Assembly: GCA_963682175.1 (NCBI GenBank)
Contig: OY821791.1
Coordinates: 17,202,542-17,266,541 of the forward strand
Direction of reading: 5' to 3'
Source of the DNA: Triglochin maritima
Lineage: Eukaryota > Streptophyta > Magnoliopsida > Alismatales > Juncaginaceae
Length of the DNA: 64,000 nt
The first letter of the stretch is position 1, and each line of letters starts with the position of its first letter. The notes under the pieces were generated by a model, which saw only the letters and a list, made by a program, of their open reading frames with translations, was not told where the DNA came from and ran no database searches. Below are positions 1-11,268 of this stretch, piece after piece. The position numbers were made by a program, and so were the translations under genes.

Positions 1-1908
1 GGAGGTTATGTGATATACTTCGATGCGTCAGGGATTGGCTTTGGCTGTGTTCTGATGCAGCACGGGAAGGTGGTGGCGTACGCTTCGAGGCAGCTCAAGG
101 TGCACGAGAAGAACTACCCTACTCATGATCTGGAGTTAGCAGCGGTAGTTCACGCATTGAAGACCTGGCGGCACTATCTGCATGGCGAGCAGTTCGAGGT
201 CTTCACCGATCATCAGAGTCTGAAGTATTTGTTCTCGCAGAAGGAGCTGAATATGAGGCAGCGCATATTGCTTGAGTTCATTAAGGACTACGACTTCGCT
301 ATTTCCTATCATGTGGGGAAGACGAATTCGATGGCAGATGCACTGAGGAGGAAGGTGGAGGTTTCAGTTGTGAGTCTGTGCATCCAGGAGTGGAGGCTAC
401 TCGAGTCATTATCAGAGTGGAGACCGTTCACAGAGGGTTTGGAGGGAGCAGTGATTGCTGGGCTTCGGGTGGAGCCGCAGACTGTCTCACGGGTGGTTCA
501 GGCTCAGCAGGGGGATGATGAGTTAGCTGGTCTGCTACAGTTAGCTTCCAGAGATGGATCAGACTTCAGTGTAGGGGTTGATGGTGGTTTGAGGTTCAGG
601 AGTCGGATCTGGGTGCCGAAGGTCGATGGGCTGAGAGATGACATTATGGAGGAGGCACACAGAGCTAGATACACCATTCACACGGGGAGCACAAAGATGT
701 ATAAGGACCTGCAGCGGAACTTCTAGTGGAAGGGCATGAAGAGGGACATCGCAGAGTTTGTGGAGAGATGCTTAGTCTGTCAGCAGGTGAAGATTGAGCA
801 TCAGAGACCAGCAGGACCGATGCAGTGTATTGAGCTTCCTGAGTGGAAGTGGGAGCACGTGACGATGGATTTTGTCACAGGATTGCCAAAGACGAGGAGA
901 TTCCATGACGCGATTTGGGTGATAGTCGATCGACTGACCAAGTCGGCGCACTTCTTAGCGATCAGGACGACGTTGCCTTTGGAGGGTCTAGCTAAGTTGT
1001 CCGTGGAGGAGATAGTCAGGTTGCATGGAGTGCCAGTGAGCATCATCTCCGATCGAGATCCTCGATTTACTTCCAGATTTTGGGGGAGTCTGCAGCAGGC
1101 TTTGGGGACGCGTCTGAGGTTCAGTACAACGTTTCATCCGCAGACAGATGGTCAGTCAGGGAGGACGATTCAGACCTTGGAGGATATGCTGAGAGCATGC
1201 ACACTGGATTGGGCAGGGCACTGGGATGAGCACTTGCCGCTGATAGAGTTCGCCTACAACAACATCTACCACTCGAGTATTGGGATGGCACCATACGAGG
1301 CGTTGTACGGGAGGCCTTGCAGATCACCGGTATGCTGGAGTGATGTGGGCGAGAGGCAGTTAGTGGGGCCAGAGATCGTGCAGATGTATGCAGAAAAGGT
1401 GGATGAGATCAGGAGGAGGTTGTCCACCGCACAGAGCAGGCAGAAGAGTTATGCTGATCGATGCAGACGGGTGTTGAGTTTCTAGGTGGGCGATCATGTG
1501 TTTCTGAAGATTTCCCCAGCCCGAGGTGTGATGAGGTTTGGGAAGAAGGGGAAGCTCAGTCCGAGGTATGTTGGGCCGTTTGAGATCCTCGATAGAGTTG
1601 GAGAGGTTGCCTGCCGGATTGCATTGCCACTGCAGTTTTCGGGTCTTCACAACGTCTTCTATGTTTCGATGTTGAGGAAGTACGTTGCAGATCCAGCTCA
1701 CGTGATTGAGATAGCAGTGCCAGAGATTCAGCAGGACTTATCACTCGAGGAGAGACCAGTCGAGATAGTCGATCGCATGGATCATCAACTCAAGAGGAGG
1801 ACCATTCCGATGGTGAAGGTCAGGTGGCAGCATCACAGTGAGCGCGAGGCCACTTGGGAGATCGAGGAGGAAGTCAGAAGGCAGTATCCAGAGCTTTTTG
1901 GTGAGTAG
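1..1908 (+). pseudogene. Ty3 pol fragment: RNase H, integrase, chromodomain-like
   Basis: One reading frame from the window start to the stop at 1908, broken by two in-frame TAG codons (724-726 and 1483-1485). RNase H shows FDASGIGFG, the TDHQSLKYL strand and the tail MADALRRK. The integrase zinc-binding HHCC region follows (CLVCQQVK around 770-790), then the integrase core with MDFVTGLP (first Asp) and ISDRDPRF (second Asp). The third acidic position reads QSGRTIQ, where this family normally has Glu, so the catalytic triad looks lost. The C-terminus (about 1735-1908) has a chromodomain-like EIVDR...VKVRW...ATWE pattern; in chromoviruses this domain directs integration to heterochromatin. The first stop sits just before the tryptophan of the HHCC spacer. 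Confidence 0.88.
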
Positions 1909-1930
1909 TTTGCCTTGATTTCGGGACGAA

Positions 1931-1951
1931 ATCCTTTTAAGTTGGGTGGAT
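1931..1951 (+). other. Polypurine-like tract before the 3' LTR
   Basis: A short purine-rich stretch with AAGTTGGGTGGA ends directly against the LTR start TGTTAGAACCC. In LTR retrotransposons this tract primes plus-strand DNA synthesis. The position is right, but the tract contains pyrimidines, so it is probably a decayed copy. Confidence 0.6.
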
Positions 1952-2429
1952 TGTTAGAACCCTAACCCGGTTTAGGGTTAATCTTGGATTAGAAGAGGGT
2001 TAGCATGGGGAAGAGGTGAAGAACAGTGGCCTGGTGATGGGTGAGTGGTGTAGGGTTGCGGGTTACTGTGGAGAGGAGATGGGTTAGGGTTTAAAACGTG
2101 GTTTCTTTCTCCCTCTCTCTCATTCTCTCCATTTCCTTATTCTTCTCCTTCATCCAGCTGAGGCGGCGATCGGAGGAGGCGAGGACGACGCGCAGGAAGA
2201 GGTCGGACGTCCAGAGGAGGTGCGGCGCGTGCTCGAGGTCTACCCGAGGCGAGGTGTAGGAGCTCCGGCACCGTCGACTTCTCGAGGGTAAAAAGGTATG
2301 TTGACTTGTTAGTGTGGTTTTGGTTGTTCACCCAAGTGTGGGGGAGGCATTGGTCGGCCGGGAGAGGTCGGAGATCTCTCCGGCGGCGTGTTTCTTAGTA
2401 AAACCTCGGCTGGCGCGACGTTGAAGGCG

Positions 2430-2920
2430 ACCAACGGTCGATCGGTCCCTTCGGGCGGTCGACTGAATGTAGTGTTTTTACCCGACTTTAACCTTCACCA
2501 GTCGAACGATGTCTTGTGGTGGTCGACCGGTAGTGCGTATTGCTGGTGAGTTGGGACTCTATGTATGTTTTCGGTCGACCGGTTGCTTGTGTCGTTCGAC
2601 CGGAACTTAAGTGGACTGATTTCTATGCAAGCTTGTTCGACCGTTGTATGTTTGCGTTCAACCGATTATATGACGTAGAATATTAGGTTGACCCTGTCTG
2701 TTTTCGGTCGACCGAGACCCCTGAGTCGGTCGACCGATAGATTTTAATTTGATGTTGACCAGACTCCAGATTTTGACCTCGTTCGGTCGACCGGCTTTAG
2801 ACCTTTTTTCGACCGTTGGGGATTGTGTTTTGAGCGCAGCGGTAGACCGTGTTAGGCATACGGTCGACCGATTCCTTTCTGGAACCGGTCGACCGATTCA
2901 CCTCTTCCGGTCGACCGTTT
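2430..2920. repeat. Palindromic GGTCGACCG-type array in Tekay U3
   Basis: About 15 perfect or near copies of the palindrome TCGGTCGACCGA (core GGTCGACCG) are spaced irregularly, commonly 20-50 bp apart, in the LTR upstream of the TATA-like site near 3206. The unit is too short and too irregularly spaced for an ordinary satellite and looks like a cluster of binding sites. The same motif occurs in other LTR families in this window (see findings). Confidence 0.8.
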
Positions 2921-4478
2921 GGGCACAGGACAGAATTCCTGGTTCCCTTTTTGAATGCCAACTTTGTTCACAGAAACCCGTGTCCTCGCCTTGTGCGTGA
3001 GCCGGGAGGTGACGGTGGGTGTGTTCCGCGTACCTGCCCAGGGACCGCCGTGTGGAAAAGTGTGGGTGTTCGGGACGCGTCACCTCCATGTATGGACCGT
3101 GACTAAGTTGATGGATTGATTGGACTCGTTGTAGTATAGCAGGCACGCAACTGTCGTTGGGTGAGGTGACTACCGGCCTACGGGCTACGGAGGTCGCTGC
3201 CCTGCTTTTATAGTGACGCGGTTGGTGTTTGCGGCTCGTGGAGCCTGATGACCTGGCAGACTTCGGTCTGGACCAGTCCGATGCTGTGCAAGACGTTTGT
3301 GATGGACCACCGATGTTGTGCCGGTGATGCCGCCGAGGTTGTGCCAGCGATGATGATTGTTGGGCCGAGGCTGTTCTTGAAGGGAATGTGTTCTAAAAGT
3401 TTTACTTTTAAATGTCAATTATTATGAATTGAATGAGAAAATCGTTTTGTTCCTTGTTTATGTTATTCGTCTTTTAGAAGTGTTAAGGAAGAGGCTCTTG
3501 GTCCTTAACCGTAGAGCTCTAAAAGAAATTGGTTTACATAAAACAAAAGATATTCGCAATTATGGTAATTAACATGGGACATTAATTACCGGGTTAAGAT
3601 TGTCGTGTTGGTCATAGATCATTGTAGCTCTACAAGTGAGTGACAACACGGGTATGCAAAAGAGGAAAATATTACTTTTGTATACTGAATAGACCTAATA
3701 AGTAAAATATTATAGAAATGTGTTTCTGTGTCATTAATATTTTACTGTGTCCTTGTCCTTTGATATGAGACTTATATCCGATCGCTTAAGGAGTTCTTAA
3801 TTAGACTAGTGTCTTGAGCTATCGATGAGTGTAGTGTAAAAGCATTAGTTGGTTAAGTACAACTTTTGTTGGAGAAGATAGCTAGTCAAAAGATTATCAT
3901 TGCCCCTCTTAATTGAGTAATGATATTAATGGGCCCCTTGATAACGCAAAGTTATAATGTGCACAATGTGATTTGAGTTAAGTCACATATTTATAACTAG
4001 CTTAAAGAGATCAAGAAATGAATACTAATATACAAAGATGATACAATACTACTTTGTATGTATTCTTAATATCATGAGGCAGGGGACGGACACAAGTGGT
4101 GCACTCCATCACTAATTGGATCGGGTTTTGGTTCGAGCTGAATTAAGACATCTAGTTAATTGGGAACTATAATGTGTAGCTAGATGCCGCTTATAGTTTG
4201 TGATGTTAAGCTATTAATATCACTGCCAATTTAGCTTAGATCCTCCCATAGGTCACACCATAAAACTGGGAAACAAGAAGGTAATTTTATGTTCATATGA
4301 TGTATCGAGTTTCGTATACATGTGGTGAATCCATAAAATCATTATGTCATGAAAATGACATATTTAGAATCATGAATTTATATATGAGATGTAAATATAT
4401 CATGGGGTGTGATTGTTTGATATTACATATGATGATATATTGCATAAGATATATAAATTAGCTATAACCCCAAAGATC

Positions 4479-4672
4479 GAATTTTGTTGGGAATTAATCC
4501 AAAATTCGATAAGGCAAATTAATTAATTAAATTTGCTAAAACCCCAAATACGAATTTTGTTGGGAATTAAACCAAAATTCGATAAAGGCAAATTAATTAA
4601 ATTTCCTAAAACAAAAAAACGAATTTTGTTGGGAATTAATCCAAAATTCGATAAAGGCAAATTAATTAACGA
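4479..4672 (+). repeat. Three tandem units of about 70 bp in the F2 LTR
   Basis: The block starting GAATTTTGTTGGGAATTAA recurs at 4479, 4552 and 4621, each followed by a CCAAAATTCGATAAGGC-type segment. Each unit contains the inverted pair GAATTTTG / CAAAATTC. The array lies about 150 bp upstream of the TATA box. The other F2 copy has a palindromic GGTYRACCG array near this position instead. Confidence 0.85.
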
Positions 4673-4817
4673 ATTATTGATCATGGTTTTGACTTGGTCA
4701 ATTATGATTAAATTTGGATGTGGATTAATAAATTTAATAATGAGAATTGGTCTTAAGAGAGAAAAACATGGAAGAATGGGTCAATGCATAGCACATGATG
4801 TGGAAATTAAAGGAGCC

Positions 4818-4825
4818 TATAAATA
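4818..4825 (+). promoter_or_regulatory. TATA box of F2 solo LTR (TATAAATA)
   Basis: CCTATAAATAGG lies about 450 bp before the LTR 3' end, a usual place for the R start. The opposite-strand copy has the equivalent at about 18311-18320. Confidence 0.6.
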
Positions 4826-5965
4826 GGCCTAATTTCCTTCATTAAAAATAAATATATGCAAAATTCTCTCTCTCTCTAACCACCCAATTAATCCATCCGA
4901 AATTCCTTAGTTAATTTGAGTTTTTGGAGAGTAAAATCTCAGGAAAGAAAAAAGGGGTTATTAGCTAGATTCTAAACCCGTTTGGAGATTGATTGGCTAG
5001 CTCCTTTCTCTCCAACCTTGTTTAGAGTTTGGTGAACACTCGGAGGCAATCCACCGGGCGATTCGACCGGCAACGCGACTCCGGATCTTCAAGAGGTTTT
5101 AGAGAACTTCTAGGTATGATTCTAATTGCAATTGTTTGTTTGTTCTAATGCATGTTAAATAATTAGGACAAACAAATGCATGTCTATATGAAAATCGAAG
5201 AAAATATGAATGTTTCGATCCTATATGTTTATAAAATTTCGAAAAATATATACATACTATAGGGCACGAAATCCAACAGTTCTGGCTATGTTGATTCCTC
5301 GACTGGGCACCTATCGAGATGATGTTGTTATACCTTCCGGGCGACGGCCCCGTTGGTCCTCGTGGCTCCGACCACGGAGATTTGCAGATCTGTATTCTAT
5401 CGGCCCGCAGGCGTGACAGAGGCTCTCTGCCGAACCCTTGAGTAGCGTAGCCGCGTGTGGGGGGTGCGATGTCGCGTGCTGTAAGACTGCATGTGCCTGC
5501 AGTAGGTCTCCTCGGGAGACCCGATGTTCACTGTCGGACTGATGTCCTGTTTTACCTTTCGGGGGAACTGTTTTCCTTTCTGTTGATGCCATGACATGCT
5601 TCTAGTATGATAGGTTCATTTGTGTAATGCACGCATATAGGTGAGTTGGCATACAGGGTTTCCTTCTGGAAACTCAGGCATTGTTGTTATATATTTTTCA
5701 GGACCACAGTAGGTCCAATTGGGTGGTGATCGGCGGGCACGCGCATTTTGGAGTCGGATCCTCTAGTCGGACCACTGAGGTCAACATGATTACGTTTTAT
5801 CTTCTTTTGTTGTTCTGTTGTAATGATGTATCATTTTGACAAACTCTGATTTAATTTGGTGCACCGTTATTTGTTTTATGAGAAGTAACAGTCCCGTCTT
5901 TGATTATTAGCCTTTATTGTTGTGATTATGAATTTTCAAAATTTCCACTGTTTCGGGATGTTATA

Positions 5966-6398
5966 GGTGCGAACCCCGATCCGAGTTGATTTTAATGGAG
6001 AAAAAATCATTTTTTTCATAATTTTCTAATTTTTGAATTATATTTTATTAAATATATAAAAATTCCAGGTCTAGAAAGGGCTAGCGCATCTCTCGGGTCT
6101 GAGTTCGGCCCACCAGAAGTGCAACTCAAGAAGAAAGAATCATAAGATTAAATCAAAGGTAAATGAATGTTGCTATGATACGAAGAAAAAAATCAACTTC
6201 AAAAAGGAGAATGATCCGTTGAGGAGAACGCAAGAGAGAGAATAAAGTTGTGGTAGAAAATTTTCATCCAAGGATAGGGTGCTCATATGTTATTTATAGT
6301 TGGGGTTACAAGTCATTAAATCACATTCGGACTTAATAGTTAATTACATGATAAGACTATTGCCAATGTAATTCACTGCGGCAGGATTAACAACAATT
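5966..6398. other. No gene seen; possible old short LTR remnant
   Basis: AT-rich DNA between the Tekay LTR and MULE-A. The part from about 6168 to 6393 might be a short LTR on the minus strand (ends TGTTAATCC in reverse, with a TTATTTATAG box near 6289), but I found no TSD. The original sequence continues at 15619 on the far side of MULE-A. Confidence 0.4.
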
Positions 6399-6696
6399 AT
6401 ATTCATAGGAAAATGTTTGTTGAACGCTCGCGTCACGGACGCTGCTAACCCAGTCAGCACACTCGCTGATGTGGGCAACCCAGTCAGCAGACGCGGCTGA
6501 GTGCGCACTCAGCCCAGAAACATTTTTCCTTTCTTTGTTTAGTTTATTCCTCGTTTCGTACAAATTTCTCCATATCTCATTAATGCGTCTCAAATCACTC
6601 ACTTCATTTTGGCGCTCCTACACAGACTGAAGACTAGTTACTCAACATCCGTCCTCCTAATTTTATCCCTTCTGTTTATTAATAAATTCATTTTTT

Positions 6697-6810
6697 TCCG
6701 GACACACACATCAGTCATTTTCTTTAGTTTCTGGACTAGCGCATAACTTATTCCGGACACAGTTACTATTTATTCCGGACAGTTAGAACACTTATTCCGA
6801 ACAGACGTAC
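6697..6810 (+). repeat. CTTATTCCGGACA motifs upstream of the transposase
   Basis: Four or more copies of TTATTCCGGACA (some degenerate) lie within 115 bp, about 200 bp before the transposase ATG. They are the same core as in the introns and the 3' array of the element, here in reverse orientation relative to the gene. Confidence 0.75.
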
Positions 6811-7012
6811 TACTTACTGCTGATATTTTTTGCTGTTGTTTTATTTTCCCGATGCGTCCACCATCGCATTTAATGCTTTTCAAATCAGCACGTCCTCCGT
6901 CTTCTTTCTTATTCTTTGGCGCTTCACGGAGATACGAATATGAGTGTCTTGGTTATTCCGATCCTACGAACCATTCCTTCTTCTCTCCTTCCTCCATTTG
7001 TGTTGTACTGTA

Positions 7013-9483
7013 ATGGCACTCGTAAATGTGTCCACACAGCCGGCTCATGCCTCCAACGTCCCTCAAGTGATGATGAATTTTCCTTCCTTCGAAGAAGCCA
7101 AAGCATTTTACGTTTCATACGCCGATTCCTGTTGTTTTGGTGTGAAGATAAGGCAATCTCATTACGATCATGGTGTTGTAATACGGGCCACTCTTACTTG
7201 CTCAAAGGAGGGTAATGCTCCCGGAAACCAAGGTGAAGGTAGACCGAAACATAGGTTATCCGGTAGGGTCGAATGCACTGCTCGGATTAGGGTCTCCGGT
7301 AATCCATCCAGAGGCTACGTAATTAACTACGTAGATCTCGAACATAATCACGCCATGCTGTCGGAAGACCAGATGCGCTTCCTCCGACAAAAACGATCCG
7401 TCCCGGAGTCCGCCAGAGCACGCATTTCGTGCAATGATGCTGCCGGTATATCTGCCGCCAAGACCATGCAATCTTTTGTGGTCGAAGCTGGAGGTCACGA
7501 TAAATTGTCTTTCAACGAGCGGGACCTAAGGTTATTTATTCTCCACTTAACCTGGTTGAAGTTACGCATTTAGCTTTGTCATAAAAATTATGTTTCGCAG
7601 GAATGTTGTGAACGAGGTTAGAAACCTCAAAATGGGACCAGGAGATGCGCAAGCTATCCAAGATTATTTCATCAGGATGCAGAAGAATGATTCCCGCTTC
7701 TTTTACGTAATGGATATGGACGACGAAGGCAGACTACGAAATGTGTTCTGGGCCGACAGTCGTTCTCGAGCTGCTTACACTTACTTTGGAGATGCAATAT
7801 GTTTCGACACAACATACATAACAAACAAGTATGACATGCCTTTTGCCCCATTTGTGGGGGTAAATCACCACTACCAGTCCGTCCTACTCGGTTGCGCCCT
7901 CCTCTCTTCCGAGACGACACAAAATTACATTTGGTTGTTCCAAACATGGTTGACGTGCATGAACGGTACGTGTTTTATTTTGTCCGGCTTTGTCCGTTTT
8001 ACATTATGTGCCTGTCCGGTTACCCTTTACGTTTGTCCGGTTTACGTCTTTTGCTCGTCCGGTTTATCCCTTACGTCTGTCCGGTTTACGTTTTTTGCTC
8101 GTCCGGTTTATCCCTTACGTCTGTCCGGTTTACGTTTTTTGCTCGTCCGGTTTACCCTTGACGTCTGTCCGGTTTACGTTATTTCTGTCCGGATTAACAT
8201 ATGTTTTTATCTTGATCGCGTTGTGTGCAGATACAAGCCCCCCGGCGATCATAACAGACCAATGTGGCGCCATAGCTGTGGCTGTGAGGACTGTGTTCCC
8301 TAAAGCGCGACACATATTTTGTATGTGGCAGATAATGAATAAGGCCCCTGTGAAGCTGCCCACGAAGTACCGGGAGCATACATTGTTTGACCTCAACAAC
8401 TGTGTATTCGATTCCAAGACTCCGGCAGAATTCGAGCGGAATTGGCAGGGTTTTCTAGATGATTTCTAGTTCCACGACAATAATTGGCTCCGATCCATTT
8501 ATCCAATTCGAGAGCGCTGGGTACCTGCATTTTGGCGGGATTGGTTTTCCGCAGGAATGACATCAACCCAGAGAAGTGAGGGTATGAACGCCTTCTTCGA
8601 TAAGTACCTCACATCAAGGACGACACTTAAGCAGTTCGTTCAACAATACGAACTCGCAGTACGCCACAAGTATGAGAAGGAAGCTCTGTCTGATTTCGAT
8701 TGTCAGCATAAGGCTCCGCAATTGATTTCGAAATATCCATTCGAGAGGCAATTGGGCGAGTTGTATACGGTGGGTGTCTTCAAGAAGGTGCAGTTAGAAA
8801 TTGGGAAGATGATGTACTGCGACATCAAGGATGAGTTCAACGAGGACGACACATTGCACTTCAACGTGACCGAACATGTATTGACACATATCCTCCCATT
8901 GTCGAAATGGTTCACAGTACAAATTAGAGATGAGAAGTGGGTATGCGATTGCAGAATGTTTGATCACGTCGGTATCCTATGTTGTCACGTTTATGTTGTT
9001 ATTGGCCGAATACGTCCAAAGGTGTTGCTCCCCGAGTCTTACATCGTCCACCGATGGAGGAAGGATATCCGAAGGAGCTATGGGGTCAAGTTTCCCCTTC
9101 AAAGTGGCATAACGGGGAACGATGCGCTTCGTCGCCACGACGACATAATGGGTCGTGCGGTTTGGATCGCCGGGGCCGTTTTCGATTCAAACGACAGATA
9201 TCTTCAGGCGGTAGAGGCACTTGAGTTGCTTAAGGAACGTATGCAACGACCTGATCCTGTGTTCGATGGTACATCCGTTCTCAATCCGGATAAGACAAGA
9301 CGGAAAGGCAGACCGCCGAGCAAACGACGGATTTCTTTGTCTGAGAAAATAATTAAAAGTAACGTTAAGAAAATCATCAGGAATAAGGTTCTACCCCCGT
9401 TACACCCTGCAGCACCCAAACCGGGGGATCACGATTTCGATGAATGGGACATGAATTTGCATTACGAGGGAGTTCCTCCTTGA
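7013..9483 (+). pseudogene. MULE transposase (FAR1-type zinc, DDE, SWIM), one stop
   Basis: Exons 7013-7530, 7601-7965 and 8231-9483 join in frame at GT-AG sites. The start is the first ATG before a FAR1/WRKY-GCM1-type DNA-binding domain (FEEAKAFYVSYA, then Cys, Cys and the EHNH histidines). The MULE DDE core follows: FDTTYITNKY (Asp at 7806-7808), IITDQCGA (Asp at 8257-8259, just after intron 2) and STQRSEGMN (Glu at 8578-8580). A SWIM zinc finger (VCDCRMFDHVGILCCH) and an AT-hook-like KGRPPSKRR end the protein. It would cut and paste the element in the nucleus. All three acidic residues are present. The only defect seen is TAG at 8467-8469, between the second Asp and the Glu; readthrough or a single recent mutation are both possible. 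Confidence 0.87.
7966..8230 (+). repeat. Intron 2 of MULE-A transposase, a TGTCCGGTTTACG array
   Basis: The 265-bp intron (donor GGTACGTG, acceptor TTGTGTGCAG) is mostly about ten tandem copies of a 20-24 bp unit containing TGTCCGGTTTA(C/T). Joining the exons gives TCMN-DTSPPAIITDQ across the junction, so it is a genuine intron with the catalytic Asp just after it. Confidence 0.85.
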
Positions 9484-9639
9484 TTATTGTATTTGTCCTT
9501 GGTTGGAATTATTCCTATGTAATTTTGTTGAAAGTCTTTGTATGTCTGTCCGTATTATTGCATAAGATTCAACTCTTTCTTTGCTTGTTCGTTTGTGAAT
9601 TATTTTCTGATGGCGACAAATATATTTAAGTAATTTTGG

Positions 9640-11268
9640 TTTCTTGTATGCCTGTCCGGAATAAGTTATATTTATGTCCGGATTAAGTTACAAGTATGTC
9701 CGGATTACGTTATATGTCCGTCCGGATTACGATTCATCCATGTCCGGAACATAAAATTTGTCCGGAATAAGTGTATTTGCTGTCCGGAATAAGTGTATTT
9801 GTTGTTCAGAATAAGTGTATTTGTTGTCCGGTTTAAGAATAAAGTTTTTCCAGAAATGGAACATAAAGTTTTTCCGGAAGAAGTGTATTTGTTGTCCGGA
9901 ATAAGTGTATTTGTTGTCCGGAATAAATGTATTTGTTGTCCGGTTTAAGAATAAAGTGTGTCCGGAATAAGTGTATTTGTTGTCCGGAATAAGTGTATTT
10001 GCTGTCAGGAATTAGTGTATTTGCTGTCCGGAATAAGTGTATTTGTTGTCCGGAATAAGTGTATTTGTTGTCCGGAATTAGTGTATTTGTTGTCCGGTTT
10101 AACAATAAAGTGTGTCCAGAAACGCAATATAAAATTTGTCCGGAATAAGTGTATTTGTTGTCCGGAATAAGTGTATTTGTTGTTCAGAATAAGTGTATTT
10201 GTTGTCCGGTTTAAGAATAAAGTTTGTCCAGAAACGGAACATAAAGTTTTCCGGAAGAAGTGTAATTGCTGTCCGGAATAAGTGCATTTGTTGTCCGGAA
10301 TAAGTGTATTTGTTGTCCGGAATAAGTGTATTTGTTGTCCGGGTTAAGAATAAAGTGTGTCCGGAATAAGTGTATTTGTTGTCCGGAATAAGTGTATTTG
10401 CTGTCCGGAATTAGTGTATTTGCTGTCCGGAATTAGTGTATTTGTTGTCCGGAATTAGTGTATTTGTTGTCCAGTTTAACAATAAAGTGTGTCCAGAAAC
10501 GCAATATAAAATTTGTCCGGAATAAGTGTATTTGCTGTCCGGAATAAGTGTATTTGTTGTTCAGAATAAGTGTATTTGTTGTCCGGTTTAAGAATAAAGT
10601 TTGTCCAGAAACGGAACATAAAGTTTTCCGGAAGACGTGTATTTGCTGTCCGGAATAAGTGCATTTGTTGTCCGGAATAAGTGTATTTGTTGTCCGGAAT
10701 AAGTGTATTTGTTGTCCGGTTTAAGAATAAAGTGTGTCCGGAATAAGTGTATTTGCTGTCCGGAATAAGTGTATTTGTTGTCCGGAATTAGTGTATTTGC
10801 TGTCCGGAATAAGTGTATTTGTTGTCCGGAATAAGTGTATTTGTTGTCCGGAATTAGTGTATTTGTTGTCCGGTTTAACAATAAAGTGTGTCCAGAAACG
10901 GAACATAAAATTTGTCCGGAATAAGTGTATTTGCTGTCCGGAATAAGTGTATTTGTTGTTCAGAATAAGTGTATTTGTTGTCCTGTTTAAGAATAAAGTT
11001 TTTCCAGAAACGGAACATAAAGTTTTTCCGGAAGAAGTGTATTTGTTGTCCGGAATAAGTGTATTTGTTGTCCGGAATAAGTGTATTTGTTGTTCAGAAT
11101 AAGTGTATTTGTTGTCCGGTTTAAGAATAAAGTTTTTCCAGAAACGGAACATAAAGTTTTTCCGGAAGAAGTGTATTTGCTGTCCGGAATAAGTGTATTT
11201 GTTGTCTGGAATTAGTGTATTTGCTGTCCGGAATAGGTGTATTTGTTGTCCGGAATTAGTGTATTGAT
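9640..11268 (+). repeat. 1.6-kb TCCGGA array with higher-order structure
   Basis: Dozens of 21-22 bp units (core TGTCCGGAATAAG followed by TGTATTTG) fill the space between the two convergent genes. Variant units (TTTAAGAATAAAG, TCCAGAAACGGAACATAAAG, TTCCGGAAGAAG) recur at about 9831, 10206 and 10584, a higher-order period near 376 bp with further irregular copies to 11120. Apparent reading frames here on both strands are artefacts of the repeat. Confidence 0.93.

Larger units (their letters stand above)
3378..5278 (+). mobile_element. Solo LTR, family F2 copy 1, TSD GTTCT
   Basis: A 1901-bp sequence from TGAAGGGAATG to AAATCCAACA, flanked by the direct repeat GTTCT (3373-3377 and 5279-5283). 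The Tekay LTR resumes on the right with the sequence expected from copy 2 (GGC.TG then CTGGGCACCTA). There is no internal coding region, so it is a solo LTR left by LTR-LTR recombination. The related copy at 17849-19983 is in the opposite orientation. TATAAATA at 4818-4825 sets the orientation as +. The superfamily (Ty1 or Ty3) cannot be assigned from the LTR alone. Confidence 0.92.
1..5965 (+). mobile_element. Tekay/Del-like Ty3 retrotransposon, 3' part (copy 1)
   Basis: The 3' part of a chromovirus LTR retrotransposon whose 5' half lies outside the window. In order: the end of pol (RNase H, integrase, chromodomain-like tail), a purine-rich tract, and a 3' LTR. The same arrangement recurs at 51956-57575, and aligning the two fixes the LTR limits. 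Without the nested solo LTR and its duplicated 5 bp, the 3' LTR is about 2108 bp, against 2071 bp for the 5' LTR of copy 2. The lineage call rests on the chromodomain tail and on the iMet-type primer site of copy 2. Stops in pol and the nested insertion show that it is dead. Confidence 0.88.
1952..5965 (+). repeat. 3' LTR of Tekay-like copy 1, split by a solo LTR
   Basis: Begins TGTTAGAACCC after the purine tract and ends GATGTTATA, matching GATGTTACA at the end of the 5' LTR at 51956-54026. Both LTRs share the blocks 'CTGGGCACCTA', 'AGTAGGTC' and 'GACAAACTCTGATGTAAT'. A TATA-like TTTTATAG lies at about 3206-3213. The insertion at 3378-5278 separates the two halves. Confidence 0.85.

Noticed and set aside
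1957..1985. Interstitial telomere repeat (CCCTAAC...TTAGGG)
   Set aside because: Only one or two imperfect units at the LTR start; likely part of the Tekay LTR.
7990..8230. Coding extension of the transposase through PVRFTSFARP-type repeats
   Set aside because: This is intron 2; removing it joins the DDE core at the second catalytic Asp.
9833..11152. Several minus-strand proteins with repeated HLFRTANTLIPD
   Set aside because: Translations of the TCCGGA repeat; no start context or domain, and stops follow array variants.
9640..11268. CRISPR-like array of short direct repeats
   Set aside because: Units are tandem with no unique spacers, lie inside a plant transposon, and recur as a core in its introns.
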